64,000 bases of DNA from Flavobacteriaceae bacterium (GTDB lineage: Bacteria; Bacteroidota; Bacteroidia; Flavobacteriales; Flavobacteriaceae), in the NCBI GenBank assembly GCA_014238425.1, contig JABABD010000020.1, forward strand, positions 1 through 64,000. Reading direction: 5' to 3'. Positions 35,297 to 44,459 of this stretch are shown here, one piece after another; within the stretch, counting starts at the first letter, position 1; every line of letters begins with the position of its first letter. The position numbers were made by a program, and so were the translations under genes. A model generated the notes under the pieces. The model ran no database searches, was not told the origin of the DNA, and saw only the letters and a list, made by a program, of their open reading frames with translations.

Positions 35297-36244
35297 ATGA
35301 ACACCTTAAAAAGCATCTTCGTTTTAGCAACTCTTATATTTATAGTAGGCTGTAAAACACAGAATAAATCTGTTGACAAAATCGAAATTGATAAAACAGA
35401 AACTGTTATAAAAAACGATGATTTCAACGAAGAAAAATTACTTGAACGTATAAAAACACTTTCTTCTGATGAATTTGAAGGGCGAAGAACAGGCGAGGAA
35501 GGAAATGCAAAGGCTAGAGCTTATATAATCGAACAATTTAAAGCATTGAATACGCCAGCTTTTGGTGGCAAATACAAACATGCGTTTACTTTTACAAGTA
35601 GAGGAAGAAATTATAATGGTGTTAATGTACTTGCTATGGTCAAGGGCAACGAATACCCAGAAAAATACATTGTTGTTAGCGGGCATTATGACCATTTGGG
35701 TATTAGAGATGGAGAAATATATAACGGCGCGGATGATGATGCATCTGGCACTGCTGCTCTTTTTGCATTTGCAGAATATCTTAAGGTCAATCCTCCAAAG
35801 CATACTGTGGTACTAGCAGCTTTTGATGCTGAAGAATTAGGATTGAGAGGCGCTAGATATTTTGTTGATAAAATGAAAGACAGTAATATCATGATCAATC
35901 TCAACATGGACATGATAAGCAGAAGCGCAAAAGGTGAACTTTATGTGGTTGGTGGTCGTTATAACAAAACTTTAGAAAATATGGTTAAGAATTTCAAGAA
36001 CCCAACAACATCTAAGTTGCTAGTAGGCCATGATGGGTCTGATGACAAGGATGATTGGACGTTTTCTTCCGATCACGGTCCATTTCATAGAGCAGGTATT
36101 CCGTTCTTGTATTTTGGGGACGAAGACCATCCAGGATATCACAAACCAACAGACGATTTTAAGGATATTACACCAGAATTCTATAAGAACAGTGTAAAGA
36201 TGATTTTAGGATTTCTCAAGGAGATTGACGATTCAGGATTGTAA
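35297..36244 (+). CDS. M28 family zinc aminopeptidase lipoprotein
   Basis: This 315-residue lipoprotein (lipid Cys19 in FIVGCKTQ) has the M28 peptidase fold. Zinc ligands are in VVSGHYDHLG (His), IYNGADDDASG (Asp), DAEELGL (catalytic Glu then metal Glu), NLNMDMIS (Asp) and DEDHPGYHKPTDD (His). It trims peptides in the periplasm or at the membrane. The MutS-like gene follows after 14 bases, so the two may share a message, though no functional link is known. Confidence 0.93.
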   Translation: MNTLKSIFVLATLIFIVGCKTQNKSVDKIEIDKTETVIKNDDFNEEKLLERIKTLSSDEFEGRRTGEEGNAKARAYIIEQFKALNTPAFGGKYKHAFTFTSRGRNYNGVNVLAMVKGNEYPEKYIVVSGHYDHLGIRDGEIYNGADDDASGTAALFAFAEYLKVNPPKHTVVLAAFDAEELGLRGARYFVDKMKDSNIMINLNMDMISRSAKGELYVVGGRYNKTLENMVKNFKNPTTSKLLVGHDGSDDKDDWTFSSDHGPFHRAGIPFLYFGDEDHPGYHKPTDDFKDITPEFYKNSVKMILGFLKEIDDSGL

Positions 36245-36258
36245 TACAACTTAATTAA

Positions 36259-38028
36259 ATGACCAACCCTGTTAACTTTTATAATAAAGAACTAGAAACT
36301 CATAATCTTCAAGTAACAAGATTCAAAAAGCGGCTATTAAGTCTTAGTACTTTCAGACTCATTGTATTCTTGGCAACAGGTTTTGGTGTTTATTTCTTCT
36401 TTAGCCATTGGCAAATTGCTGGTATCATAGCCTTGATTGGTATTGGCATATTCATATATCTAGTCTCCAAATACACAGATATTCAATCTGAAAAAAAACT
36501 AGCTAGTGCCTTGGTTTCTATAAACGAAGAAGAATTGAAAATTGGCGCTAGAGATTTTCACCATAGATGTCAAGGCATTCAATTTCAAGATCCAAAACAT
36601 TTTTATAGTCTAGATATTGATCTGTTTGGGCATGGGTCCTTTTTTCAATTCATTAATCGCACGACTATTAATGAAGGTACTCAACAATTGGTCGATACAT
36701 TAACTGCAAATTCTATAGATGATATTATAGAGAGGCAAAACGCTATAAAAGAATTATCCACCAAATCCGAATGGCGGCAGAACTTTCAAGCAGTTGCAAG
36801 TTTGGTACATGTAGAAACGCCTGCAACTACAATAATAAGTTGGCTCATAGGCTACCTGTCATTTCTTCCGAAATTTATGTCATGGCTACCTGTTGCATTT
36901 AGTATTGCATCCGTAGGACTCATTGCAACGGTATTTATAAAAATAATCGATCCTTTATGGTTATTGTACTGGCTCATTTTTGGATTGGGTATTACAGGAA
37001 TCTATGTGAAAAAGATAAATGAATTATCATCAAATACCGATAAAGTAAAAGATACGTTTAAGCAGTATGCTCAACTATTGAATCAAATAGAAAACGAAAA
37101 ATTCGCATCAGAACTACTTCAGAAAAAGCAACAACAGATCCGATCTGAAACCAAAAAAGCTTCTGGTATTTTTAAAGAATTATCAAAATATCTCGATGCC
37201 TTAGACAATAGAAACAACCTTATTTCTGCCATCTTTGGTAATGGTTTCCTTTTATGGGATATAAGGCCGAGCTTCAAAATAGAAGGCTGGATACAGGAAT
37301 ATGCCCATAAAGTAGAAGATTGGTTTGAAATCGTTTCTTTTTTCGACGCTTATAATTCTCTTGGCAACTTTGCATTTAATCATCCAAGTTATGTCTTCCC
37401 TAAAATCGCTGATGTAAATACCGAAACAAACATTAAAGAGCTAGGACATCCTTTATTAGAAAATTCTAAAAGGGTAGATAATGATTTCAGAATCGATCAT
37501 CAGCAATTCTTCATTATTACAGGCGCTAATATGGCAGGTAAAAGCACCTTTTTAAGAACGGTATCATTACATATTGTAATGTCTAATATTGGGCTTCCTG
37601 TTTGCGCCAAAGAAAGCGTGTATTCACCAGTAAAGTTAATAACAAGCATGCGCACGTCAGATTCGTTAACAGACGATTCTTCATATTTCTTTTCTGAGTT
37701 AACCCGTTTAAAATTCATAGTAGATGAAATTGCCCAAGAACCCTATTTTATCGTACTCGATGAAATTTTAAAAGGCACCAATAGTACCGATAAAGCCATT
37801 GGGTCTCGCAAATTTGTAGAAAAATTAGTAGCAACTGAGGCTACGGGGATTATTGCCACACACGATTTAAGTTTGTGTGACATTTCTAAAGAGCTTGATG
37901 AAGTCAGGAATTACTATTTTGATGCAGAAATTGTTAATGACGAACTTCATTTTGATTATACATTTAAAGAAGGCATATGTCAAAACATGAATGCCTCTTT
38001 CTTGCTAAAGAAAATGAACATAGTTTAA
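36259..38028 (+). CDS. Membrane-anchored MutS-like ATPase
   Basis: This 589-residue protein has a C-terminal MutS ATPase domain: Walker A GANMAGKS (422-429), Walker B YFIVLDEILKGTNSTDKA, and a switch His in IIATHDLSLCD. The N-terminal part is not the mismatch-binding domain. It has two pairs of hydrophobic helices (about 30-75 and 190-255), then a lever-like helical region. This form is known in Bacteroidota as a MutS-related protein of unknown role, and canonical mismatch repair is unlikely. Its stop overlaps that of the convergent thioredoxin gene in the bases TTAA. Confidence 0.87.
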   Translation: MTNPVNFYNKELETHNLQVTRFKKRLLSLSTFRLIVFLATGFGVYFFFSHWQIAGIIALIGIGIFIYLVSKYTDIQSEKKLASALVSINEEELKIGARDFHHRCQGIQFQDPKHFYSLDIDLFGHGSFFQFINRTTINEGTQQLVDTLTANSIDDIIERQNAIKELSTKSEWRQNFQAVASLVHVETPATTIISWLIGYLSFLPKFMSWLPVAFSIASVGLIATVFIKIIDPLWLLYWLIFGLGITGIYVKKINELSSNTDKVKDTFKQYAQLLNQIENEKFASELLQKKQQQIRSETKKASGIFKELSKYLDALDNRNNLISAIFGNGFLLWDIRPSFKIEGWIQEYAHKVEDWFEIVSFFDAYNSLGNFAFNHPSYVFPKIADVNTETNIKELGHPLLENSKRVDNDFRIDHQQFFIITGANMAGKSTFLRTVSLHIVMSNIGLPVCAKESVYSPVKLITSMRTSDSLTDDSSYFFSELTRLKFIVDEIAQEPYFIVLDEILKGTNSTDKAIGSRKFVEKLVATEATGIIATHDLSLCDISKELDEVRNYYFDAEIVNDELHFDYTFKEGICQNMNASFLLKKMNIV

Positions 38029-38918
38029 TCAGCACTTTTCTCAATTTTAGAAATCATTTCTTTAGCATTCTTGTTTTCTGGGTCGATGCTTAAGACTTTA
38101 TAGTAATTTTTTAATGCCTGCTTAAAATTGCTAGCTTCAAAATAAGCTTCGCCCAAACTATCATAAACATTAGATATGTATGGAAATATCTTCGTGTTCA
38201 AATCAAAAACATAAATGGCCTCATCATAGTCTTTAGCTCTTAGTTTTACATAACCATAACCGTTTAAGTCTCGGCTTCCTTTCACAAAACCTGATAGCCG
38301 CGGAACCAATTCTTTTTCCATAAGTTTTAAAGAATCCAACCCTTTGCTTTTAATTAATTGGTCTACATAACTTACGGCGCTATAGTTTGACGAATACCTT
38401 TTATTGCTAGTGATTTTATGTATATCCCGCTCTAAAGTTTCAACAGGAGACTCCACAATTCTATTCACCTCTTCCCCATCTTTATAAAAAATAAAGGTAG
38501 GTACTTTATGAATGTTCAGGCCTTTTTCTTCCCCATTAGGTGCTTTCTTATAAGCATCTTTTGTCCTATCTACTCCAACGACTTCTAATTGATTCATCGG
38601 GTAATTAGCGTCTTCCAAAATTTTATATAAATGTGGTAATTCCCTTCTGCTGTCACCACACCAAGATCCGAAAAATGCTTTTATCTTATAATCTTTCAGG
38701 TTGGTTTTAAGTGCTTTGATAACCTTATCGTTTTCTAGATACGTATTATGGTTTTTATCAAACCAATCTTTAAAAGGTGCTTGGGTAAGCCCATGTTTGT
38801 TGACTTGGCCTAGCAACTTTTTATTGCCTTTGACATCTGTTACAACGGTATTTAGGGTTTGAGAAAAGGTAATACTTATGCAAAAAAGAGTGATTAATAA
38901 GAAAACTGTTCGTTTCAT
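38025..38918 (-). CDS. Exported thioredoxin-fold protein with C-terminal TPR
   Basis: This 297-residue protein has a signal peptide (1-20), a thioredoxin-like domain (about 65-165) and a helical C-terminal part with at least two TPR-like units (YDEAIYVFDLNTKIFP; FKQALKNYYKVLSIDPENK). The active-site motif is WCGDS (C87, S90), a CxxS instead of CxxC, followed by RRELP. Single-Cys forms tend to act in thiol exchange or isomerisation, not dithiol reduction. It is periplasmic. It overlaps the MutS-like gene by four bases at the 3' ends. Confidence 0.86.
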   Translation of the reverse strand: MKRTVFLLITLFCISITFSQTLNTVVTDVKGNKKLLGQVNKHGLTQAPFKDWFDKNHNTYLENDKVIKALKTNLKDYKIKAFFGSWCGDSRRELPHLYKILEDANYPMNQLEVVGVDRTKDAYKKAPNGEEKGLNIHKVPTFIFYKDGEEVNRIVESPVETLERDIHKITSNKRYSSNYSAVSYVDQLIKSKGLDSLKLMEKELVPRLSGFVKGSRDLNGYGYVKLRAKDYDEAIYVFDLNTKIFPYISNVYDSLGEAYFEASNFKQALKNYYKVLSIDPENKNAKEMISKIEKSAD

Positions 38919-39104
38919 GATGATGTGCTTTAATAATCCAAATGTAACCTAGAAAACATCCAATCTCTAAAAGTCTGGATACATGTTAACCATAAGTGTA
39001 CAAACAGATAGAAAAGGCTTATCAACTGCAGTTCATTTAAGCAATCATGTCTTTGATACACAATTTTTGATGATCTTGGTTATTCTTACTACTTTTCGGC
39101 CCAA

Positions 39105-40076
39105 ATGCAATTAGTTCGAACACATATCTCACAAATATTAGTACACATCTTATTCTGGATGCTGTTCATTTTAGTGTCGCTATTTCTTTTTTCAGATTAT
39201 TATTGGGCAGAAAACCCATTTCTTCAATATCTATCTATACTCATTAGCATTGTGTACATTAATAATCTTGTATTGCTTCCTTTTTTCATAAAAAAGAAAC
39301 TATACATCCTATATATTTTTGTGTTTGTTGTGATTTCGTTCTTGGCAACAGAGCTTTATTGTAATGTCTTCGCGCAATGTGGTTGTTCTATCATGAAGTG
39401 CCTGAGCGACTATTTGTGGCAGACTTTAGTGCCGTTAATTTTCTTCTCCTTTATCTGGATGCTCTATCGTTTTATAGACAAGCAAAAAGAAATCGAGATC
39501 ATTAAAAAAGAACGCACAGACATGGAGCTCAAGTTCCTGAAATCACAAATAAATCCGCATGTACTTTTCAATAACCTAAATACTATTTATTCTTATGCTA
39601 TTGAAAAACCTGACGAAACTCCTGAACTGATCTTGATGCTTTCTGACAATCTGAAACACGTGCTTTATGAGAGTAATTCTGAAACAATTTCATTGGAAAA
39701 AGAAATCGCTTTCATTGAAAATTACATGAAGTTCCAGCGAATCCGAACCGAAGGTGTTAAACGCATATTTTACACTACTGAAATTGATTCAAACAATTAC
39801 CAAATCGCACCACTACTTATTATTACCATTATTGAAAACGCCTTTAAACATAGTACTCTTAATAGTGACATCACTATTGCTATTAATGTGAAAAACCATA
39901 TTTTAGAATGCACTTGTATCAACAATTTTAATGCTGATAAAATCACAGAAACCGATTATAAATTAGGACTCCAGAATCTGAAAAAACGTTTAGAATTAAT
40001 ATATAAGGATAATCACGAATTGTCTATTTCAAAAAATGATGTCTTTAATGTGTATTTAAAATTGAATTTAAGATGA
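39105..40076 (+). CDS. LytS/YehU-type sensor histidine kinase
   Basis: This 323-residue inner-membrane kinase has four N-terminal helices (about 10-125), a short coiled linker, and a His_kinase domain. The phospho-accepting H152 sits in SQINPHVLFNNLN, and the ATP-binding N-box is ITIIENAFKH. It lacks an extracellular sensor domain. The C-terminal YKLGLQNLKKRLELIY is typical. It overlaps the response regulator gene by four bases, so the pair is translationally coupled. The signal is unknown. Confidence 0.93.
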   Translation: MQLVRTHISQILVHILFWMLFILVSLFLFSDYYWAENPFLQYLSILISIVYINNLVLLPFFIKKKLYILYIFVFVVISFLATELYCNVFAQCGCSIMKCLSDYLWQTLVPLIFFSFIWMLYRFIDKQKEIEIIKKERTDMELKFLKSQINPHVLFNNLNTIYSYAIEKPDETPELILMLSDNLKHVLYESNSETISLEKEIAFIENYMKFQRIRTEGVKRIFYTTEIDSNNYQIAPLLIITIIENAFKHSTLNSDITIAINVKNHILECTCINNFNADKITETDYKLGLQNLKKRLELIYKDNHELSISKNDVFNVYLKLNLR

Positions 40077-40768
40077 CATGTATCATTATTGAAGATGAAA
40101 TACCTGCTCAAAAAATTCTGAAGAATTATTTGAATAAACTTCCCAATGTGCAATTACTCGCAACATTTAATGCGGCAATCGAGGCCAATACGTTTTTAAA
40201 TACAACATCTGTAGATGTCGTTTTTTTAGATATTAATTTACCCGATATCTCTGGAGTAGATTTTATTAAAACCTTAAAAAATCCTCCAGCCATTATAATG
40301 ACTACGGCTTATCCAGACTATGCAGTTAGTAGTTTCGAACTAGATACTATTGTGGATTACTTAGTCAAGCCATTTTCATTTGATCGTTTTTTAAAAGCCA
40401 TAAATAAGGCTAAGCGTATAACTATAACACATAAAGAAAAACCGTCAAACAATACAGATGAAACCCTGTTCTTAAACGTTGACAAAACACTTCATAAAGT
40501 TGTAGTTAGCGATGTCACTTATGTGGAATCCGATCGAAATTACATTACAATTGTTACCAAAACAAAGAAGCTCTCTTACATCGATTCTCTTAAGAACTGG
40601 AAAGAAAAACTACCAGAAAGTATATTTATTCAAGTACATAAATCGTTTATCATTAATACAAATTACGTCGATAGAATTTCCGGTAACGAAATTTATTTGG
40701 GTAATCAACGCATTCCAATTGGGAGGACTTTTAAACAAGAATTGCTCAAAAAACTAAAGATCGTTTAG
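40073..40768 (+). CDS. LytTR family response regulator
   Basis: This 231-residue regulator has a receiver domain with phospho-acceptor D53 (VVFLDINLPD), the conserved TTAYPDYA and the LVKPFSFDRF lysine, plus a C-terminal LytTR DNA-binding domain (about 130-231: LHKVVVSDVTYVESDRNYI; FIQVHKSFIINTNYVDRI). It is the partner of the kinase just upstream. Targets cannot be read from the window. Nothing adjacent is an obvious target. Confidence 0.95.
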   Translation: MTCIIIEDEIPAQKILKNYLNKLPNVQLLATFNAAIEANTFLNTTSVDVVFLDINLPDISGVDFIKTLKNPPAIIMTTAYPDYAVSSFELDTIVDYLVKPFSFDRFLKAINKAKRITITHKEKPSNNTDETLFLNVDKTLHKVVVSDVTYVESDRNYITIVTKTKKLSYIDSLKNWKEKLPESIFIQVHKSFIINTNYVDRISGNEIYLGNQRIPIGRTFKQELLKKLKIV

Positions 40769-40781
40769 TCATAAAAGTCAT

Positions 40782-40789
40782 TATCTTTA
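40782..40789 (+). promoter_or_regulatory. -7 element of the aminotransferase gene, likely leaderless
   Basis: TATCTTTA differs from TAnnTTTG only at the last base and is separated by four bases (CCTG) from the ATG at 40794. The spacing equals that at thiL, at glyS and at the omega-amidase gene. Confidence 0.45.
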
Positions 40790-40793
40790 CCTG

Positions 40794-41936
40794 ATGCAAT
40801 ACCAATCGAAACTCCCAAACGTCGGCACGACCATTTTTACAGTTATGAGTGCTTTGGCAAATAAGCACGATGCCATTAACCTCTCTCAAGGATTTCCAAA
40901 TTTTAAAAGCGATCAAAAATTAATTGATTTGGTAAGTAAAGCTATGAATCATGGCTACAATCAATATGCTCCTATGCCTGGGAACTTAACATTACGTAAA
41001 GCCATTGCTAACAAATTCAACCTATTGTACAATTCGACATATCATCCAGAATCAGAAATCACAATTACTGCTGGTGCAACCCAAGCCATATACACGGCTA
41101 TTGCAGCCTTTATAAAGCATGATGATGAAGTCATTATATTTCGCCCCGCCTATGATTGTTATGAACCTTCTATTGAAGTGCATGGAGGCAAAACTATATC
41201 CGTTCAACTGGAAGGGCCAAATTATAAAGTGAACTGGAATGATGTGAAAAAACGCATATCATCAAAAACCAAAATGATGATTATTAATACACCTCAGAAC
41301 CCAAGTGGGACTATTTTTTCTGAAGCCGATATGCTACAACTCCAGAAGCTAACAGAGGGTACCAACATTATCGTTTTAAGTGATGAAGTTTATGAACATA
41401 TTATTTTTGATGGTGAGAATCACCAAAGTGCGTGCTTGTTTCCAGATTTAAAATCGCGAAGTATTATAACAGCATCTTTCGGGAAAACATTTCATAACAC
41501 AGGCTGGAAAATGGGCTATTGTTGTGCGCCAAAAGAATTAATGGAAGAATTCAGAAAAGTGCATCAATTTAACGTGTTTTCTGTAAATCATCCTACTCAA
41601 ATTGCATTAGCTGAATATTTGGAAAACTCATCACATTATACAGAATTAGCTGATTTTTTTCAAGAAAAGCGCGATTTGTTCTTACATTTAATTAAAAACT
41701 CAAGGTTCAATTTCAAACCTTCTCAAGGCACCTATTTTCAAGTGTTGAACTATTCAGGAATTACGGATGAAAATGACGTGGAATTTGCCAAAAGACTAAC
41801 CATTGAAAACGGCCTTGCTTCCATCCCGCTATCTGTGTTCAATGATAATGGTTTAGATAATAAAATGCTGCGTTTTTGCTTTGCAAAGACAGAAGACACA
41901 TTGAAGCAAGCGGCAGATATATTAAACCAAATCTAA
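40794..41936 (+). CDS. Methionine/glutamine aminotransferase (PLP, class I)
   Basis: This 380-residue enzyme of aminotransferase class I has the PLP lysine K231 in SFGKTFHNTGWKMGY, the substrate loop INLSQGFPNF near the N-terminus, TPQNPSGT, and the substrate-binding Arg in MLRFCFAK. It resembles YbdL and glutamine transaminase K, which transaminate methionine or glutamine with 2-oxo acids, including KMTB of methionine salvage. An omega-amidase gene lies 1.7 kb downstream on the same strand, the usual partner that removes the 2-oxoglutaramate by-product. The specificity is inferred. Confidence 0.9.
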   Translation: MQYQSKLPNVGTTIFTVMSALANKHDAINLSQGFPNFKSDQKLIDLVSKAMNHGYNQYAPMPGNLTLRKAIANKFNLLYNSTYHPESEITITAGATQAIYTAIAAFIKHDDEVIIFRPAYDCYEPSIEVHGGKTISVQLEGPNYKVNWNDVKKRISSKTKMMIINTPQNPSGTIFSEADMLQLQKLTEGTNIIVLSDEVYEHIIFDGENHQSACLFPDLKSRSIITASFGKTFHNTGWKMGYCCAPKELMEEFRKVHQFNVFSVNHPTQIALAEYLENSSHYTELADFFQEKRDLFLHLIKNSRFNFKPSQGTYFQVLNYSGITDENDVEFAKRLTIENGLASIPLSVFNDNGLDNKMLRFCFAKTEDTLKQAADILNQI

Positions 41937-42443
41937 TTTCATCATCCAATCATATTGTTCATCTTTTCCAATGATATAGGGATGTTCTGCAAATTTTATA
42001 AATCCGTGGCGTTGATAGAACGAAATAGCTCTGGTATTTTGTTCCCAAACGCCTAACCAAAGACATGATGCATTTTGCGTTTTCACAATATCTACCACTA
42101 TTTCCAAAGCTTTTTCACCTAATTTCTGGCCTTGAAATTCTTTCTTTATATAAATACGCTCCAACTCAAGAGCATTGACGTCAAATTGTTCTTTTTGGGC
42201 ATCTTTTCTGTTGAGTTTTACATACCCGACAAGTCCATCTTCCTTTAAAAGGATAAAGTAAAATAAAGAGTTAGCGTTCAATAACTCTTTGCGCATCTTA
42301 TCTCTATTAAATGCTTTGGCCATATACCTCTTAAAATCTTCGGGATTATTATCTTTTTCAAAGGCATCAATAAACGTACTCCTCGATATCTCTATAAGAG
42401 TATCAAGGTCTTCAATCACACATCTTTTAAAAATCATACTCAT
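41922..42443 (-). CDS. GNAT family N-acetyltransferase
   Basis: This 173-residue protein has the GNAT fold, with acetyl-CoA-binding motif A seen in LERIYIKKEFQGQKLGEKALEI and the downstream ISFYQRHGFIKFAEHPY. The substrate is unknown; the family includes polyamine and small-molecule acetyltransferases. It abuts the upstream serine hydrolase with no gap, so they are co-transcribed, and its 3' end overlaps the aminotransferase gene by 15 bases. Confidence 0.9.
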   Translation of the reverse strand: MSMIFKRCVIEDLDTLIEISRSTFIDAFEKDNNPEDFKRYMAKAFNRDKMRKELLNANSLFYFILLKEDGLVGYVKLNRKDAQKEQFDVNALELERIYIKKEFQGQKLGEKALEIVVDIVKTQNASCLWLGVWEQNTRAISFYQRHGFIKFAEHPYIIGKDEQYDWMMKLDLV

Positions 42444-43604
42444 TTACTTAAACGACCTGTTTATTTTCCTCATAAAATCTCCTATTTTGGATGGCTCGAG
42501 CCATCGTGTAACCACTACTAAATCATTCTCTTTATCAATCACAATAAAGTTTCCACCAAACCCAGCAGCGTAAAAGATATTTTCTGACAAGCCTTCCCAA
42601 TGACGATTACCTCGTTTATTTAACCACCACATATAGCCATAGTTTACATTTGGCTCAGAAGGTGCTATTGCTTTAGCAATCCATTCTTCACTTATCAAAC
42701 GTTTTCCATTCCAAACGCCATTATTTAAGAAAAGAATTCCAAAGCGAGCCATATCTTCTGCGGAAATAAAAATTCCAGCTCCCGAATGTCCACCACCAGT
42801 TACAGATTTCATATTAATGCCATCTATCTCTGTCCAAGCATGCTTATAACCATGCCAACGCCATGTTGTTGATGCCCCGATAGGATCCATGACATAATCT
42901 TTCAAAACTTGAGGTAATGGCTTTCTCCATACATGAGTTAACGAATATGCTAATACATTTACACGCACATCATTATACTCCATAATTGTTCCTGGCTCTT
43001 TAAGTTTCCTGGATTTCCAATCATCCAAGTCACCTTCTCTTGGTGGACGATCAGCCCAATCTTTCCCTCCCCAAAGCGTTCCTGACCAATCGGAATTTTG
43101 TTGCAATAAGTGTTGCCAAGTGATTTTATTGTTATGTGCCCCATCAAAAGTTCCGTCCCAAATATATTGACCAACCTTGTCTGTATCACTAGCTATCAGT
43201 TTATGATCATAGGCCAATCCTGCAACAGTAGATAAAAAGCTTTTAGTCACACTAAAAGTCATATCTACACGTTTAGTGTCGCCCCATTGGGCAACAACGT
43301 AACCATTCTTTAATATCATACCCGCAGGACCGCCACGCTTTTTAGTTGGTCCCAAAATTTGATGAAAAGGTTCTCTTTCAAATCCTTTCAAAATGGCAAT
43401 GCGTAAATCTCTCGAACCCGAATATTCGTTAGCTTCTGCAAAAGATACTGCGGCTTTAAGCGTATTAGTATCAATACTAAATTCTGTAGGACTTTTAGTC
43501 ACCCATTGAACATTCTTCTCAGGAAAATATATATTATTTTGTGCAAGACTAGAGATTGAAAAAATAAATAAAAAGAGTTGCGAAGCAGTGATTAGTTTTT
43601 TCAT
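42444..43604 (-). CDS. Exported serine hydrolase (class C beta-lactamase fold)
   Basis: The ATG at 43604 is chosen because a signal peptide follows (MKKLITASQLFLFIFSISSLAQ); the frame extends to 43691. The 386-residue product has the S118-V-T-K121 catalytic motif, a Tyr motif in MEYNDVR, and HSGAG as the third motif. This is the beta-lactamase/DD-peptidase fold used by many esterases and peptidases. Resistance activity should not be assumed. It is periplasmic and is followed without a gap by a GNAT gene. Confidence 0.9.
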   Translation of the reverse strand: MKKLITASQLFLFIFSISSLAQNNIYFPEKNVQWVTKSPTEFSIDTNTLKAAVSFAEANEYSGSRDLRIAILKGFEREPFHQILGPTKKRGGPAGMILKNGYVVAQWGDTKRVDMTFSVTKSFLSTVAGLAYDHKLIASDTDKVGQYIWDGTFDGAHNNKITWQHLLQQNSDWSGTLWGGKDWADRPPREGDLDDWKSRKLKEPGTIMEYNDVRVNVLAYSLTHVWRKPLPQVLKDYVMDPIGASTTWRWHGYKHAWTEIDGINMKSVTGGGHSGAGIFISAEDMARFGILFLNNGVWNGKRLISEEWIAKAIAPSEPNVNYGYMWWLNKRGNRHWEGLSENIFYAAGFGGNFIVIDKENDLVVVTRWLEPSKIGDFMRKINRSFK

Positions 43605-43667
43605 TTGATGGGTTGTTAAAAGCTCTTTAAAATTACAAATTAATTTTATGGCTTGATTGAAAAACTG

Positions 43668-43675
43668 TAATTTTA
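43668..43675 (+). promoter_or_regulatory. -7 element of the omega-amidase gene, likely leaderless
   Basis: TAATTTTA, one base off the consensus, sits four bases (GTCT) before the ATG at 43680. Confidence 0.42.
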
Positions 43676-43679
43676 GTCT

Positions 43680-44459
43680 ATGCAAAAGCATTTAACAGTT
43701 GCCATTATACAAACCCATTTGATTTGGGAAAATCCCATCCAAAATCGTTTAAATTTTTCTAAGAAAATACGAGAGATAAGGGATGATGTTGACCTCATCA
43801 TACTACCAGAAATGTTTACGACTGGTTTTACGATGACTCCGCACAATATTGCTGAAACAATGAAAGGGAATACTGTTGAATGGATGAAGCAGATGGCCAA
43901 AGAAACCAATGCTGCCATCACAGGTAGTATTGTCTTATCAGAAGGCAATGACTATTATAACCGGCTACTTTTTGTAGAGCCATCAGGAGTCATTCACTCA
44001 TATGATAAGCGACATACTTTTACATTAGCAGGTGAGCATTTGGTGTATTCTGCTGGTAGTAAACATTCAATTATAAATTATAAAGGTTGGAAAATCAATC
44101 CGCAAATTTGTTATGATCTTCGTTTCCCAGTTTGGGCTAGGAATACGGAAGATTATGATCTTTTATTTTATGTTGCCAATTGGCCAAAACCTAGAATAGC
44201 CGCTTGGGATGCACTCTTGAAAGCAAGAGCCATAGAGAACATGTGTTATTGTATTGGTGTAAACCGTGTAGGGTTAGATGCTAATAATTTGGAATATCCA
44301 GGGCATTCAGCAGTTTATGATTTGTTTGGAAATGTGGTTGAGGCTTGTGAAAACTTCAAAGAAGATATGGTTATAGCAACTTTAGATAAAGATCATTTAA
44401 AAAACTACAGACAGAAGTTACAATTCTTGAATGATCGTGATTCCTTTATTTTAAAGTAA
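43680..44459 (+). CDS. Omega-amidase (nitrilase superfamily, YafV-like)
   Basis: This 259-residue cytosolic amidase has the catalytic triad E44 (LPEMFTTGFTM), K110 (YDKRHTF) and C144 (NPQICYDLRFP), in the contexts typical of omega-amidase/YafV. It hydrolyses 2-oxoglutaramate to 2-oxoglutarate and ammonia, pulling forward glutamine-dependent transamination. The nearby methionine/glutamine aminotransferase (40794) fits that pathway. The two genes are separated by two minus-strand genes, so they must have separate promoters; a promoter-like box lies directly before this ATG. It overlaps the convergent gene by 14 bases. Confidence 0.92.
   Translation: MQKHLTVAIIQTHLIWENPIQNRLNFSKKIREIRDDVDLIILPEMFTTGFTMTPHNIAETMKGNTVEWMKQMAKETNAAITGSIVLSEGNDYYNRLLFVEPSGVIHSYDKRHTFTLAGEHLVYSAGSKHSIINYKGWKINPQICYDLRFPVWARNTEDYDLLFYVANWPKPRIAAWDALLKARAIENMCYCIGVNRVGLDANNLEYPGHSAVYDLFGNVVEACENFKEDMVIATLDKDHLKNYRQKLQFLNDRDSFILK

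Noticed and set aside
42444-43604. Antibiotic-resistance beta-lactamase
   Set aside because: Only the fold and SxxK motif are shared; the motif set fits general serine hydrolases, and nothing indicates resistance.
43605-43691. Extended N-terminus of the serine hydrolase
   Set aside because: A clean signal peptide begins at 43604, and the extension would overlap the divergent omega-amidase start.
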